In this document: in pieces, positions 17,368 to 26,409 of the stretch
How positions within the stretch are numbered: the first letter of the stretch is position 1
Layout: every line of letters begins with the position of its first letter
Source of the DNA: Vibrio sp. JC009
Lineage (GTDB): Bacteria; Pseudomonadota; Gammaproteobacteria; Enterobacterales; Vibrionaceae
Direction: 5' to 3'
Length of the DNA stretch: 64,000 nt
NCBI RefSeq assembly: GCF_029016485.1
Contig: NZ_CP092107.1
Coordinates: forward strand, 1,612,001 to 1,676,000
Notes under the pieces: generated by a model
Told to the model about the DNA's origin: nothing
The model's database searches: none
Seen by the model: only the letters and a program-made list of their open reading frames with translations
Made by a program: the position numbers and the translations under genes

Positions 17368-19176
17368 ATGTCCAAAACAACTAAGCCACTAGGTATCACG
17401 GATGTGGTACTTCGAGACGCACATCAGTCACTATTTGCAACTCGTATGCGTCTGGACGATATGCTACCTATCGCTTCAAAACTGGACGAGATCGGTTACT
17501 GGTCTCTTGAGTCCTGGGGTGGAGCAACATTCGATTCATGCATTCGTTTTCTTGGTGAAGACCCGTGGGAGCGCCTGAGAGAACTGAAAAAAGTAATGCC
17601 TAACACTAAGCAGCAGATGCTTTTCCGTGGTCAGAACATTCTTGGCTACCGTCACTACGCGGATGATGTAGTAGATAAATTTGTAGAGCGTGCTGTAGTC
17701 AACGGTATGGACGTATTCCGTGTATTCGATGCACTAAACGACGTTCGTAATATGAAGCAGGCTATTCAGGCAGTTAACCGTCAGGGCGCACATGCTCAGG
17801 GTACTATCTGTTACACAACCAGCCCTGTTCACACTATGCAGTCTTGGGTTGATGTTGCTGAGCAGCTTGTTGAGTGCGGTGTAAACTCTATCGCACTGAA
17901 AGATATGTCTGGCGTAATGTCTCCATATGAAGCCTATGAGCTGGTTTCTACTCTTAAGAAGCAGCTTGATGTTGAGCTTCACCTGCACTGTCACTCAACA
18001 GCGGGCATTGCGGATATGACTCTGCTTAAGGCAATCGAAGCGGGTGTTGACCGTGTTGATACAGCGATTTCTTCAATGAGTGGTACATATGGTCACCCTG
18101 CAACAGAGTCTATTGTAGCAGCACTTCAGGGAACTGAGCGCGATACTGGTCTTGATATCAAGAAGATTGAAAGCATCGCAGCATACTTCCGTGAAGTACG
18201 TAAGAAGTACCATGCATTTGAAGGCCAGCAGCGCGGCTCTGACTCACGCATTCTTGTTGCTCAGGTTCCTGGCGGCATGCTGACAAACATGGAAAGCCAG
18301 CTTAAGCAGCAAAACGCTATCGACCGTATTGACGAAGTGCTGGAAGAGATCCCACGCGTTCGTGAAGACCTTGGTTATATCCCGCTGGTAACACCAACTT
18401 CTCAAATTGTTGGTACTCAGGCAGTAATCAACGTAATGATGGGTGAGCGTTACAAAACAATCACCAAAGAAACTGCTGGCGTACTGAAAGGCGAATATGG
18501 CCAGACTCCGGCTCCGGTTGATGCCGACCTGCAAGAACGTGTTCTTGAAGGCGCAGAAGCGATCACTTGTCGTCCGGCTGACCTGATTGAGCCTGAAGTT
18601 ACTTCTCTGACGGAATCTGTAGAAGCTCAGGCAAAAGAGAAAGGCATCAAGCTGGCTGAAAATGCGATCGACGATGTACTGACAGTTGCGCTATTTGACC
18701 AGGTTGCATGGAAATTCCTGGAAAACCGTGGTAACCCAGATGCATTTGAACCAGTACCAACGGCTGCTGATGCGGCGCCTGTCCCTGTAGCGAAAGCGCC
18801 TGCTTCTGCAGACAACAACGTCTACACAGTGAACGTAAACAACAAAGCTTACGTTGTGAAGATTAACGAAGGTGCGGATCCAGAGGTACTTGCAGCAGCT
18901 GATGCGGCGCCTGTCCCTGCAACAGATACGGCGCCTGTCCCTTCAACTACTCCATCAGGGGATGCTGAGACAGTTGCGGCGCCGCTTGCAGGTAACATCT
19001 GGAAGATCCACGCTAAGATTGGTCAGATGGTTAAAGAGGGCGAAACCCTGCTGATTCTGGAGGCTATGAAAATGGAAACAGAAATCAAAGCAGCGCGTGA
19101 CGGTAAAGTTGAACATCTTGCTGTATCTGAAGGCGATGCCGTTCAGGTTGGTGATGCACTGCTAGCATTAGCATAA
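17368..19176 (+). CDS. oadA: Oxaloacetate decarboxylase alpha chain OadA (biotin-containing)
   Basis: The 602-residue protein carries the carboxyl-transferase domain at the N-terminus ([17 protein letters not shown]; metal ligands in [10 protein letters not shown]), a PYC/OADA middle domain, a Pro/Ala linker, and a C-terminal biotinyl domain with EAMKMET (biotinylated Lys 568). It moves the carboxyl group of oxaloacetate onto biotin, giving pyruvate, for release at OadB. The linker is unusual: the 12-mer GGCGCCTGTCCC occurs three times (18774, 18906 and 18930), each encoding APVP, and is the complement of the REP core beside the upstream transposase gene. RBS AGGGGA precedes ATG 17368. Confidence 0.96.
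   Translation: MSKTTKPLGITDVVLRDAHQSLFATRMRLDDMLPIASKLDEIGYWSLESWGGATFDSCIRFLGEDPWERLRELKKVMPNTKQQMLFRGQNILGYRHYADDVVDKFVERAVVNGMDVFRVFDALNDVRNMKQAIQAVNRQGAHAQGTICYTTSPVHTMQSWVDVAEQLVECGVNSIALKDMSGVMSPYEAYELVSTLKKQLDVELHLHCHSTAGIADMTLLKAIEAGVDRVDTAISSMSGTYGHPATESIVAALQGTERDTGLDIKKIESIAAYFREVRKKYHAFEGQQRGSDSRILVAQVPGGMLTNMESQLKQQNAIDRIDEVLEEIPRVREDLGYIPLVTPTSQIVGTQAVINVMMGERYKTITKETAGVLKGEYGQTPAPVDADLQERVLEGAEAITCRPADLIEPEVTSLTESVEAQAKEKGIKLAENAIDDVLTVALFDQVAWKFLENRGNPDAFEPVPTAADAAPVPVAKAPASADNNVYTVNVNNKAYVVKINEGADPEVLAAADAAPVPATDTAPVPSTTPSGDAETVAAPLAGNIWKIHAKIGQMVKEGETLLILEAMKMETEIKAARDGKVEHLAVSEGDAVQVGDALLALA
18774..18785 (-). repeat. REP core inside the oadA linker (copy 1)
   Basis: GGCGCCTGTCCC, the complement of GGGACAGGCGCC, encodes APVP in frame in the alanine/proline linker. 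Confidence 0.6.
18906..18941 (-). repeat. Two more REP cores inside the oadA linker (copies 2 and 3)
   Basis: GGCGCCTGTCCC at 18906-18917 and at 18930-18941, 24 bp apart, both in the same reading phase as copy 1 and both encoding APVP. The phase and spacing keep the frame open. Confidence 0.6.
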
Positions 19177-19185
19177 GGTACGGAA

Positions 19186-20490
19186 ATGGAAAGCGCATTA
19201 GCTCTAATTAACGATTTTGGTATCCTGCACCTGCAATTTGGTCAGGCTATCATGATCCTTGTTGGTATGGTTCTGCTCTATCTTGCGATAGTTAAGCAGT
19301 TCGAACCACTGCTTCTTGTTCCAATCGGTTTGGGGGGGATCCTCTCAAACCTGCCAGATGCAAACCTTGCAGTGAATGCCGTAGAAGCGGCAATTCATGC
19401 AGGCAGCGCAGACGTAATGCAGGCTTTTGCTAACATCATGCAAATGTCTGATACCGCGCCTAAGGCAATCAAAGAAGCCTACGCAATGGCTACGCCAGAG
19501 CAGAAAATGAACCTTCATCTTCTGGCTGAGCAGTACAAATACTCTGACGGCATGCTGTACACCTTCTACAGCGTAGCAATCGCTTCAGGTGTTGGTCCGC
19601 TGGTTATCTTTATGGGTGTTGGCGCCATGACAGACTTCGGTCCGCTTCTGGCAAACCCTAAGACTCTGCTTCTTGGCGCTGCGGCTCAGTTTGGTATCTT
19701 TGCAACCGTTCTTGGCGCACTGGCACTTAGTCAGTTTGGCATAATGGACTTCAGCGTAGCCCAGGCTGCTGCTATCGGTATTATCGGTGGTGCTGACGGC
19801 CCGACGGCTATCTACGTATCAAGCCTGCTTGCTCCAGAACTTCTGGGTGCAATCGCGGTAGCGGCGTACTCATACATGGCACTGGTTCCAATGATCCAGC
19901 CGCCGATTATGAGAGCTCTGACTACAGAAGCCGAACGTAAGATCGAGATGAAACAGCTTCGTCAGGTAAGCAAAATCGAGAAGGTTTGCTTCCCTCTGAT
20001 GCTTCTTATTTTGATTGCAATGCTGCTTCCTTCAGCGACACCGCTTTTAGGCATGTTCTGCTTCGGTAATCTGATGCGTGAATGTGGCGTGGTAGAGCGT
20101 CTGTCTGATACGGCTCAGAATGGTCTGATCAACATTGTGACCATCTTCCTTGGCCTGTCTGTTGGTTCTAAATTGATGGCGGATAAGTTCCTTCAGCCGC
20201 AGACTCTGGGCATTCTTGCTCTGGGTATCGCAGCATTCTGCGTGGGTACTGCTGCCGGTCTTCTGATGGCGAAGCTGATGAACCGCGTATTTGAAGATAA
20301 AGTGAACCCACTGCTTGGTTCAGCGGGTGTATCTGCTGTACCAATGGCGGCTCGCGTATCGAACAAAATCGGTCTTGAAGCTAACCCGCAGAATTTCCTG
20401 CTGATGCATGCAATGGGTCCAAACGTTGCTGGTGTTATCGGTTCAGCGGTGGCTGCCGGTGTGATGATCAAGTATGTGCTTGGTGGCTAA
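19186..20490 (+). CDS. oadB: Oxaloacetate decarboxylase beta chain OadB (Na+ pump)
   Basis: A 434-residue membrane protein with about nine helices, the normal OadB length. It decarboxylates carboxybiotin and drives Na+ out across the inner membrane. [16 protein letters not shown] is the conserved segment with the Asp essential for Na+ binding, and [18 protein letters not shown] is another family hallmark near the C-terminus. It follows oadA after 9 bp, with AAGGTACGGAA upstream. It is the last gene of oadGAB, and two hairpins follow. Confidence 0.96.
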   Translation: MESALALINDFGILHLQFGQAIMILVGMVLLYLAIVKQFEPLLLVPIGLGGILSNLPDANLAVNAVEAAIHAGSADVMQAFANIMQMSDTAPKAIKEAYAMATPEQKMNLHLLAEQYKYSDGMLYTFYSVAIASGVGPLVIFMGVGAMTDFGPLLANPKTLLLGAAAQFGIFATVLGALALSQFGIMDFSVAQAAAIGIIGGADGPTAIYVSSLLAPELLGAIAVAAYSYMALVPMIQPPIMRALTTEAERKIEMKQLRQVSKIEKVCFPLMLLILIAMLLPSATPLLGMFCFGNLMRECGVVERLSDTAQNGLINIVTIFLGLSVGSKLMADKFLQPQTLGILALGIAAFCVGTAAGLLMAKLMNRVFEDKVNPLLGSAGVSAVPMAARVSNKIGLEANPQNFLLMHAMGPNVAGVIGSAVAAGVMIKYVLGG

Positions 20491-20501
20491 TAAACAGAAA
20501 T

Positions 20502-20560
20502 TAACTCCCGTTTTGCGGGAGTTACATACCTGTTCCAGGGAGATCTCGTATCTCCCTTTT
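20502..20560 (+). terminator. Tandem hairpins ending oadGAB
   Basis: TAACTCCCG (20502-20510) pairs with CGGGAGTTA (20516-20524). A second hairpin, GGGAGAT (20538-20544) with ATCTCCC (20550-20556), is followed by TTTT. The second has the better terminator form. They separate oadGAB from the kinase genes, although some readthrough is possible. Confidence 0.7.
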
Positions 20561-20731
20561 GTCGTTTATGGGATTTGGCATAACGCACTGTTTGCGGTAA
20601 AGTCGTTTAAGGGATGAGTGAAAATAACAAATAATGATTCATACCTGCTGATAGCAAAATCTCTCTGAAGGGCTTTTGTTATCAGGTGTTTAAGGATAAA
20701 CAATAAAAAATTAAAGGACGAGAACAGTATT

Positions 20732-22378
20732 ATGGAGAATTCACTTCGTTTACTGGAAAAAGTGCAGAATAGTGTTTCTTTCAGAAACAAGATTTTCATT
20801 TTTATCCTGGTATCAATGGGACTTCAACTGGCTTTTATCGGCGCTAATTTTCGCAGCGCACTGCTTGATACACTGGAGCATCAGGTAGGCACCCGGGCTC
20901 TGGTTCAGGCTGAAGAAATTGCCAGTGACCCGTATCTGATAAAAGAGGTCGAGATCAATAATGTCCCGGCTATCGAAGAGATGATGAACCGCCTGCGTAA
21001 GATCTCTGACGCCAGTTTTATCGTGATTGGTGACAAAGAGGGCATCCGTTTATCTCACCCGGTAACAGAGCGAATCGGCCTGCCGATGAAAGGCCAGGAT
21101 AACGACGGCGCGCTACAGCGTGGTGAATCTTATATCTCAATCAGCGAAGGCAGTCTTGGCTATTCTGTCCGGGGTAAAACGCCTATCTTAGATTCCAGCG
21201 GTAGTATCATAGGTGTGGTCTCTGTCGGCTATCTTATCGACCGCTTTGATGAATGGCTGCTCACCTATGCAACGCCTCTTTTGGCCGACTTTTCTATTAT
21301 TCTGATCATCACTCTGGTGATTGGCTGGTTGTTCTCAACTCATATTAAAAGAAATATGAATGGTATGGAGCCGGCGGAAATCGCAATGGCTTTTCATATG
21401 CAAAAGTCCATTCTGAAGTCGGTATACGAAGGCCTTATCGCCATCGATAAGCAGGGCAAAATCCTGATCGTTAACAATACCGCCAGAGAGCTTATGGGGA
21501 CGGATAAAAGTACCAGCGAAATGAAAAAGCGCAGTATTACCGACTTTATCAAGCAGACCCAGTTCTTCTTCCACACACCCTATGATGAAAATCTTAAAGA
21601 CGAGATGATTTCCATCAATGGCACCACAATGATTGCCAACCGCGTGGCTATTTTTGACAAGGAATTGCTGGTGGGCTGGGTGGTGAGTTTCCGCAGAAAA
21701 GAGGATATCAGTTCTCTGACAGAAGAATTGACTCAGGTGAAGCAGTACACAGAAAACCTGCGTGTTATGCGCCATGAGCATGAAAACAAGCTTTCTACCA
21801 TTTCTGGCTTAATTGAGATGGGCTTTAGCAACGCAGCACTGTCTCTGATCAACAACGAAAAGGACAGAAAGCAGGAAACCACGGATTTCATCAGCTCAAA
21901 AATTCAGTGCAAAGTGGTGGCCGGAATTTTGATAGGAAAGGCAACAAGAGCACGCAGCCTTGGCCTGGACCTTCAGTTCGATCCTAAGTGCCAGCTAAGT
22001 GATGAGCTGAACGAGAAGATTAACCCGGAAGAGCTTTCAGCCATCATAGGCAACCTGCTGGACAACGCCTTTGAGGCGACGCTGAACAATCCGGACAGCA
22101 ACAAGCTCATTTCTCTGCTGATCTCCGATAAGGGCAAAGAGCTGGTTATTGAAGTCAAGGACAACGGCACAGGCATAGACCCGGCACTGGCCACCTCAAT
22201 GTTCACCCGGGGCGTAACCAGCAAAGGCGACGACGAAAACAACGGTATCGGCCTGTACCTGATAAACCGCTACGTAAACAACGCCGGCGGCGTAATCATG
22301 GTAGACGACAACCGCCCGAAAGGCACAGTTTTCTCAATCTTCATCCCAAACAATATACCGGAGAAAGCTGAGGCATAA
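20732..22378 (+). CDS. citA: CitA/DpiB-type citrate sensor histidine kinase, copy 1
   Basis: The 548-residue kinase has TM1 (about 22-42), a periplasmic PAS sensor domain (SFIVIGDKEGIRLSHPVTERIG; GYSVRGKTPI, which carry the Arg, His and Lys positions that bind citrate in Klebsiella CitA), TM2 (about 182-205), a cytoplasmic PAS domain, the H-box RHEHENKLSTISG (His 348) and an HATPase domain (NLLDNAFEAT, DNGTGID, GIGLYLI). It senses extracellular citrate and should phosphorylate CitB. Unusually, a second, very similar kinase gene follows, and only one response regulator is present. The start at 20732 follows AAAGGACGAGAACAGTATT. Confidence 0.93.
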   Translation: MENSLRLLEKVQNSVSFRNKIFIFILVSMGLQLAFIGANFRSALLDTLEHQVGTRALVQAEEIASDPYLIKEVEINNVPAIEEMMNRLRKISDASFIVIGDKEGIRLSHPVTERIGLPMKGQDNDGALQRGESYISISEGSLGYSVRGKTPILDSSGSIIGVVSVGYLIDRFDEWLLTYATPLLADFSIILIITLVIGWLFSTHIKRNMNGMEPAEIAMAFHMQKSILKSVYEGLIAIDKQGKILIVNNTARELMGTDKSTSEMKKRSITDFIKQTQFFFHTPYDENLKDEMISINGTTMIANRVAIFDKELLVGWVVSFRRKEDISSLTEELTQVKQYTENLRVMRHEHENKLSTISGLIEMGFSNAALSLINNEKDRKQETTDFISSKIQCKVVAGILIGKATRARSLGLDLQFDPKCQLSDELNEKINPEELSAIIGNLLDNAFEATLNNPDSNKLISLLISDKGKELVIEVKDNGTGIDPALATSMFTRGVTSKGDDENNGIGLYLINRYVNNAGGVIMVDDNRPKGTVFSIFIPNNIPEKAEA

Positions 22379-22462
22379 TACCAATAACATTGCTGCCATT
22401 CCTGCCTTCCGCAGAAGTGGCAGCAACAAAATCATTGACGGTTCAATCCTAACCCCTAAGAT

Positions 22463-22532
22463 AACCTGCAACCTGCAACCTGCAACCTGCAACCTGCAAC
22501 CTGCAACCTGCAACCTGCAACCTGCAACCTGT
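22463..22532 (+). repeat. 7-bp tandem repeat (AACCTGC), 10 units
   Basis: Nine exact AACCTGC units run from 22463 to 22525, and a tenth (AACCTGT, 22526-22532) has one change. The array lies in the 289-bp gap between the two kinase genes and is a likely length-variable locus. The same heptamer, inverted, appears in about two copies at 30816-30831. The rest of the gap holds the AT-rich upstream region of copy 2. Confidence 0.95.
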
Positions 22533-22546
22533 AACCCCCCCCAATA

Positions 22547-22569
22547 AAATTCATTTAAACCACCAAATA
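22547..22569 (+). promoter_or_regulatory. Weak variant of the candidate CitB motif upstream of kinase copy 2
   Basis: AAATTCATTTAAACCACCAA begins like the citC/oadG motif (AAATTCAT) and continues with AAACNACCA-like bases after a 2-bp insertion. Similarity is partial, so autoregulation of the sensor genes is only a suggestion. Confidence 0.25.
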
Positions 22570-22667
22570 CTGTCCGGTTTAGTCACAAGCCTGACAGATA
22601 AAAGTGAAGCCCGTTATAAATAAAAATATAATCAAGGCCAATTTCATTAAGAAGTAAGAATGCGGAC

Positions 22668-24302
22668 ATGAATGAGCGATCATCAGACTGGATGGGACTA
22701 ATAAAAACCGGCCTCTCTTTTCAGGGAAAGGTGTTTTTACTGATCCTCGGATTGATGACGCTTCAGCTTGGTTTTATGGGGCTCAATTTCCACCAGGCTT
22801 TAGAAGATACTCTGGAACACCAGGTTGGAACCCGCGCCTTAATACAGGCCCGTGAGATCGCCAGTGACCCTGAACTGATTCAGGAGGTGAAGGCCAGAAA
22901 TGTCCCTGCAGTTGATGCGCTGATAAACCGGCTAACCAAAATTTCCGATGCCAGCTTTATTGTGATTGGTGACACTGAAGGGATCCGTTTATCTCACCCG
23001 AACAAAGAGAAAATCGGTTTCCAGATGCAGGGCGGGGATAATGCCGGAGCACTGGAGCGCGGTGAGTCCTACATCTCCATCAGAGAGGGAAGTCTGGGTT
23101 ATGGCGTGAGAGGAAAAACCGCCATCTTTGATTTTGAAGGCAATATCATCGGCGTGGTTTCTGTGGGCTATCTGCTTAACCGTTTTGATCAGTGGCTTCT
23201 GTTTTACGCCAAACCAATGGCATACGATGTCATTATTTTGCTTCTGTTAACCCTTTTCGGCGCCTGGTTTTTTGCATCGCATATCAAAAACAAGATGAAT
23301 GGTATGGAACCGGCGGAAATCGCAATGGCTTTGTACCTGCAAAATTCGATTCTGAAATCTGTCTACGAAGGCGTTATTGCCATTAATAAAGTGGGCAAAA
23401 TACTGGCGGTAAACAACACCGCACTGGAGTTGATAGGAACCGATAGACCGGCTACGGAGCTAAAAGGCCGGAGCATCATAGAGTACTTAAATCAGACTGA
23501 GATCTTCTTTAAAACCCCCTTTGAAGAGAACCTGAAGGATGAGATTGTTTCCATCAATGGCAATATGATGATCGCTAACCGTGTTGCCATGTTTGATAAA
23601 GATCTGCTTATCGGCTGGGTGGTCAGTTTCCGGCGCAAGGATGACATTAACTCGCTTACCGCAGAGCTGACTCAGATAAAGCAATACACGGACAACCTGC
23701 GCGTGATGCGCCATGAGTATGCCAATAAGCTATCGACCATTTCCGGTCTGATAGAAATTGGCGACAGTGAATCGGCACTGGCACTGATCAACAGTGAGAA
23801 CAGCAGAAAACAGCAGTTAATCGACTTTATCAGCTCAAGGATTCAATACCGGCAAATTGCCGGAATACTGCTTGGTAAATATTCCCGCGCAAGAGAGCTT
23901 GGAATCGATTTGCAGTTTGATCCAACCTGTCAGTTGGCTGCTCAGATAGAGAATATCGACCCTAATGAGCTGTCTGCTATCATCGGGAACCTGATTGACA
24001 ATGCTTTTGAAGCGACACTGAAAAACGCCGAAAGCAGTAAAATTATTAGCGTATTGATTACCGATGCCAGTGATGAACTGGTTATTGAAATAGCCGATAA
24101 CGGCTGTGGTATCGATCCGAAAATCGCAGACAAGATGTTTACCCGTGGCGTAACAAGTAAAAATAACAGTGAGGGTCACGGTATTGGTTTGTATCTGATT
24201 AATCAGTATGTCACCAATGCAGGCGGTGTTGTCATGGTTGATGACGCTGAACCAAAAGGCACCATTTTTTCAATTTTTATTCCAAAAGACGGTAATGCAT
24301 AA
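22668..24302 (+). CDS. CitA/DpiB-type citrate sensor histidine kinase, copy 2
   Basis: The 544-residue product aligns with copy 1 along its whole length: TM1, periplasmic PAS (SFIVIGDTEGIRLSHPNKEKIG; GYGVRGKTAIFDFEG), TM2, inner PAS, H-box RHEYANKLSTISG (His 349) and HATPase (NLIDNAFEAT, DNGCGID, GIGLYLI). The ligand residues seen in copy 1 (IRLSHP, VRGK) are kept, so the ligand may be the same or close. It overlaps citB by one base (TAATG), so the two are translationally linked; this copy is the obvious CitB partner. It likely arose by tandem duplication and is a separate gene with its own upstream region. Confidence 0.92.
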   Translation: MNERSSDWMGLIKTGLSFQGKVFLLILGLMTLQLGFMGLNFHQALEDTLEHQVGTRALIQAREIASDPELIQEVKARNVPAVDALINRLTKISDASFIVIGDTEGIRLSHPNKEKIGFQMQGGDNAGALERGESYISIREGSLGYGVRGKTAIFDFEGNIIGVVSVGYLLNRFDQWLLFYAKPMAYDVIILLLLTLFGAWFFASHIKNKMNGMEPAEIAMALYLQNSILKSVYEGVIAINKVGKILAVNNTALELIGTDRPATELKGRSIIEYLNQTEIFFKTPFEENLKDEIVSINGNMMIANRVAMFDKDLLIGWVVSFRRKDDINSLTAELTQIKQYTDNLRVMRHEYANKLSTISGLIEIGDSESALALINSENSRKQQLIDFISSRIQYRQIAGILLGKYSRARELGIDLQFDPTCQLAAQIENIDPNELSAIIGNLIDNAFEATLKNAESSKIISVLITDASDELVIEIADNGCGIDPKIADKMFTRGVTSKNNSEGHGIGLYLINQYVTNAGGVVMVDDAEPKGTIFSIFIPKDGNA

Positions 24303-24991
24303 TGGAATCTATAGACGTTCTTATCGTAGAAGATGAAGCTGGTATCGCTGAATTGCATGCACAGTTCCTTAGGCAGACCATTCGCTTTAACCCAATAGGT
24401 ATCGCATCTGATCTGCATATGGCCCGGACAATGATCAAGGTAAATAAGCCGGATCTGATCATTCTGGATAACTATTTGCCGGATGGGTATGGCATTGACC
24501 TGCTGCGTGAAATTGTGGCTGAGAAAAACAGTGACAAGGCCGATGTTATTCTGGTCACCGCATCCAGCGAGATTGAAACGGTAAAAGAGGCAATGCACTG
24601 CGGCTGTTTTGATTACATCTTAAAACCTGTGTCCTACGAACGGCTTAAAGATACATTAAACCGTTATCTGAAATACAAGAGTGCGCTTAATGCCTATGAC
24701 AATATCAGCCAGCGCCATGTGGATGACTTGTTTAATATCCAGGCGAAGGAAAAAAACGCCAACACACTTCCTAAGGGGATTGGTGAACTGACTCTGGATA
24801 AGATAAAAGATGTGTTTATCGCAAATCAGGGCATCAAATTTACCGCAGAAACTCTGGGAGAAAGAGTCGGGATCAGTAAAACAACCGCGCGTCGTTATCT
24901 TGAATTTTGCTCTGCCAGCGGCTTTTTAACCGCTGAGAATGAGCACGGCAGAGTAGGTCGGCCAGAGCGTGTTTATGTAAAAGTTAACTGA
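24302..24991 (+). CDS. citB: Response regulator CitB/DpiA
   Basis: The 229-residue regulator has a receiver domain with VEDE at 9-12, the phosphoacceptor Asp 56 in IILDNYLPDGYG, and Lys in ILKPVSYERL, followed by a C-terminal helix-turn-helix domain (VGISKTTARRYLEFC) of the CitB/DcuR type. Phosphorylated by CitA, it activates citrate-fermentation promoters. It overlaps the upstream kinase by 1 bp. With two kinases and one regulator here, both sensors may converge on it. The candidate operator is the AAATTCATAAA motif at citC, oadG and citD. Confidence 0.94.
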   Translation: MESIDVLIVEDEAGIAELHAQFLRQTIRFNPIGIASDLHMARTMIKVNKPDLIILDNYLPDGYGIDLLREIVAEKNSDKADVILVTASSEIETVKEAMHCGCFDYILKPVSYERLKDTLNRYLKYKSALNAYDNISQRHVDDLFNIQAKEKNANTLPKGIGELTLDKIKDVFIANQGIKFTAETLGERVGISKTTARRYLEFCSASGFLTAENEHGRVGRPERVYVKVN

Positions 24992-25008
24992 TCGGTTTAT
25001 CCATACTC

Positions 25009-25031
25009 CTCCCCCTTATCAAAAGGGGGAG
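25009..25031 (+). terminator. Hairpin after citB
   Basis: CTCCCCCTT (25009-25017) pairs with AAGGGGGAG (25023-25031) around ATCAA. No T-tract follows, so termination may be partial. Confidence 0.5.
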
Positions 25032-25083
25032 AGCCTGATAAACACTTAACGTTTTCCTATTTTACCTTCTAATTAAGTTCATT

Positions 25084-25097
25084 AAATTCATAAATGG
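25084..25097 (+). promoter_or_regulatory. Partial candidate CitB motif upstream of citD
   Basis: AAATTCATAAATGG shares its first 11 bases exactly with the citC copy. It sits about 140 bp before citD, in the only non-coding stretch that could hold the lyase operon promoter. Confidence 0.4.
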
Positions 25098-25231
25098 TTT
25101 TTAGCCTGCAACGAAATATGATTGCTATCGCTAACGCCGCTCCCCCTAATAAAGACAATATCTCCAAGACGAATTGGTAACTTTCTTGCCCATCCGCCTC
25201 GAATCATTTTTTAAATTCACGAGGAGCGAAC

Positions 25232-25525
25232 ATGATAATTAGTCAGCGATCATACGCTGGGACGCTGGAATCCAGTGACTTACTGGTCGAGGTTATGCCT
25301 GCCGACGACAATAGCCTGGATATCGAAATAACAAGCTCAGTTGAGAAACAGTTTGCTGAGCTGATCAGAAATGTAGTGTCAGAGACATTAACAGAAATGG
25401 GAGTACAAGCTGCTTCTGTTGTCGTTAACGACAAGGGCGCACTGGACTGTGTAATCAAAGCACGTGTACAGGCGGCAGTAATGAGAGCTGCTGGTGTAAA
25501 TGAGATGAACTGGAGCGACCTATAA
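25232..25525 (+). CDS. citD: Citrate lyase gamma chain (acyl carrier protein) CitD
   Basis: The 97-residue acyl carrier carries the phosphoribosyl-dephospho-CoA group on a Ser in [13 protein letters not shown] (about residue 14), the conserved attachment segment. Its acetyl thioester is exchanged for citryl by CitF and cleaved by CitE. It opens citDEFXG with a GAGGAG ribosome site, and its TAA overlaps the ATG of citE by one base, which suggests coupled translation in a fixed ratio. Confidence 0.95.
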   Translation: MIISQRSYAGTLESSDLLVEVMPADDNSLDIEITSSVEKQFAELIRNVVSETLTEMGVQAASVVVNDKGALDCVIKARVQAAVMRAAGVNEMNWSDL

Positions 25526-26400
25526 TGAGTAAATTACGCAGAAGTATGTTGTTTGTTCCGGGCTCAAATGCAGCCATGCTAAGCAACTCATTTATCTACA
25601 CTCCAGACGCCATCATGTTTGATCTGGAAGACTCCGTTTCTATTCGTGAAAAAGACACAGCTCGCGCGCTGGTATTTAATGCTCTTCAGCACCCTCTGTA
25701 TCAGGAAATGGAAACCGTTGTTCGTGTTAACGGCCTTGAAACTGAACATGGACCGCGTGATGTACGAGCGGTTGTTCGTGCCGGTGTCAGTTGTGTTCGT
25801 CTGGCAAAAACAGACAGCGCTCAGGATGTTCGTGATATGGAAGAACATATCGCAGCAGCTGAGAAAGAGTGTGGCCGCGAGCCGGGCAGCACAAAAATGC
25901 TGGCAGCGATTGAATCTGCTATGGGTATCAACAACGCTGTTGAAATCGCAACAGCGTCTGACCGCCTGATCGGTATCGCCCTGGGTGCGGAAGACTATGT
26001 TCGTGACCTGAGAACGGCAAGAACACCGGAAGGGACAGAGCTGCTGTTTGCCCGTTGCTCAATCCTTCAGGCTGCGCGCGCAGCTGGTATCATGGCATTT
26101 GATACGGTTTATTCCGATGCTAACAACGAAGAAGGCTTCCTAAAAGAAGCTGAACATATCAAGTCACTTGGTTTTGACGGCAAATCGCTTGTTAACCCTC
26201 GCCAGATTGAAATGATCCATAACGTATTTGCTCCTTCTCAGAAAGAAGTGGATTTTGCCAATGCAGTTATTGAAGCGGCAGAAGAGGCGGAAGCTCAGGG
26301 CTCAGGCGTAGCTTCTCTGAACGGCAAGATGGTGGATGCACCAATTATTGAACGCGCCCGCTGGACATTACAACGCGCAGAATCAGGTATTAAGGAGTAG
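25525..26400 (+). CDS. citE: Citrate lyase beta chain (citryl-ACP lyase) CitE
   Basis: The 291-residue protein belongs to the HpcH/HpaI aldolase fold: [15 protein letters not shown] at the start, MFDLEDSV with the Mg2+-linked acidic residues, [10 protein letters not shown], and a late [15 protein letters not shown] segment. It splits citryl-ACP into acetyl-ACP and oxaloacetate in the cytoplasm; oxaloacetate then goes to OadGAB. Length and motif order are standard. It is translationally coupled to citD and lies 9 bp from citF. Confidence 0.96.
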   Translation: MSKLRRSMLFVPGSNAAMLSNSFIYTPDAIMFDLEDSVSIREKDTARALVFNALQHPLYQEMETVVRVNGLETEHGPRDVRAVVRAGVSCVRLAKTDSAQDVRDMEEHIAAAEKECGREPGSTKMLAAIESAMGINNAVEIATASDRLIGIALGAEDYVRDLRTARTPEGTELLFARCSILQAARAAGIMAFDTVYSDANNEEGFLKEAEHIKSLGFDGKSLVNPRQIEMIHNVFAPSQKEVDFANAVIEAAEEAEAQGSGVASLNGKMVDAPIIERARWTLQRAESGIKE

Positions 26401-26409
26401 GGCACCGTC

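Noticed and set aside
22379..22667. CRISPR-like array suggested by the AACCTGC repeats
   Set aside because: The units are contiguous 7-mers without spacers, so this is a simple tandem repeat. No cas genes were seen.
25009..25031. GC-rich hairpin after citB as a MITE fragment like that at 30857
   Set aside because: It shares only C-runs with the MITE interior; no 19-bp end or target duplication is present.
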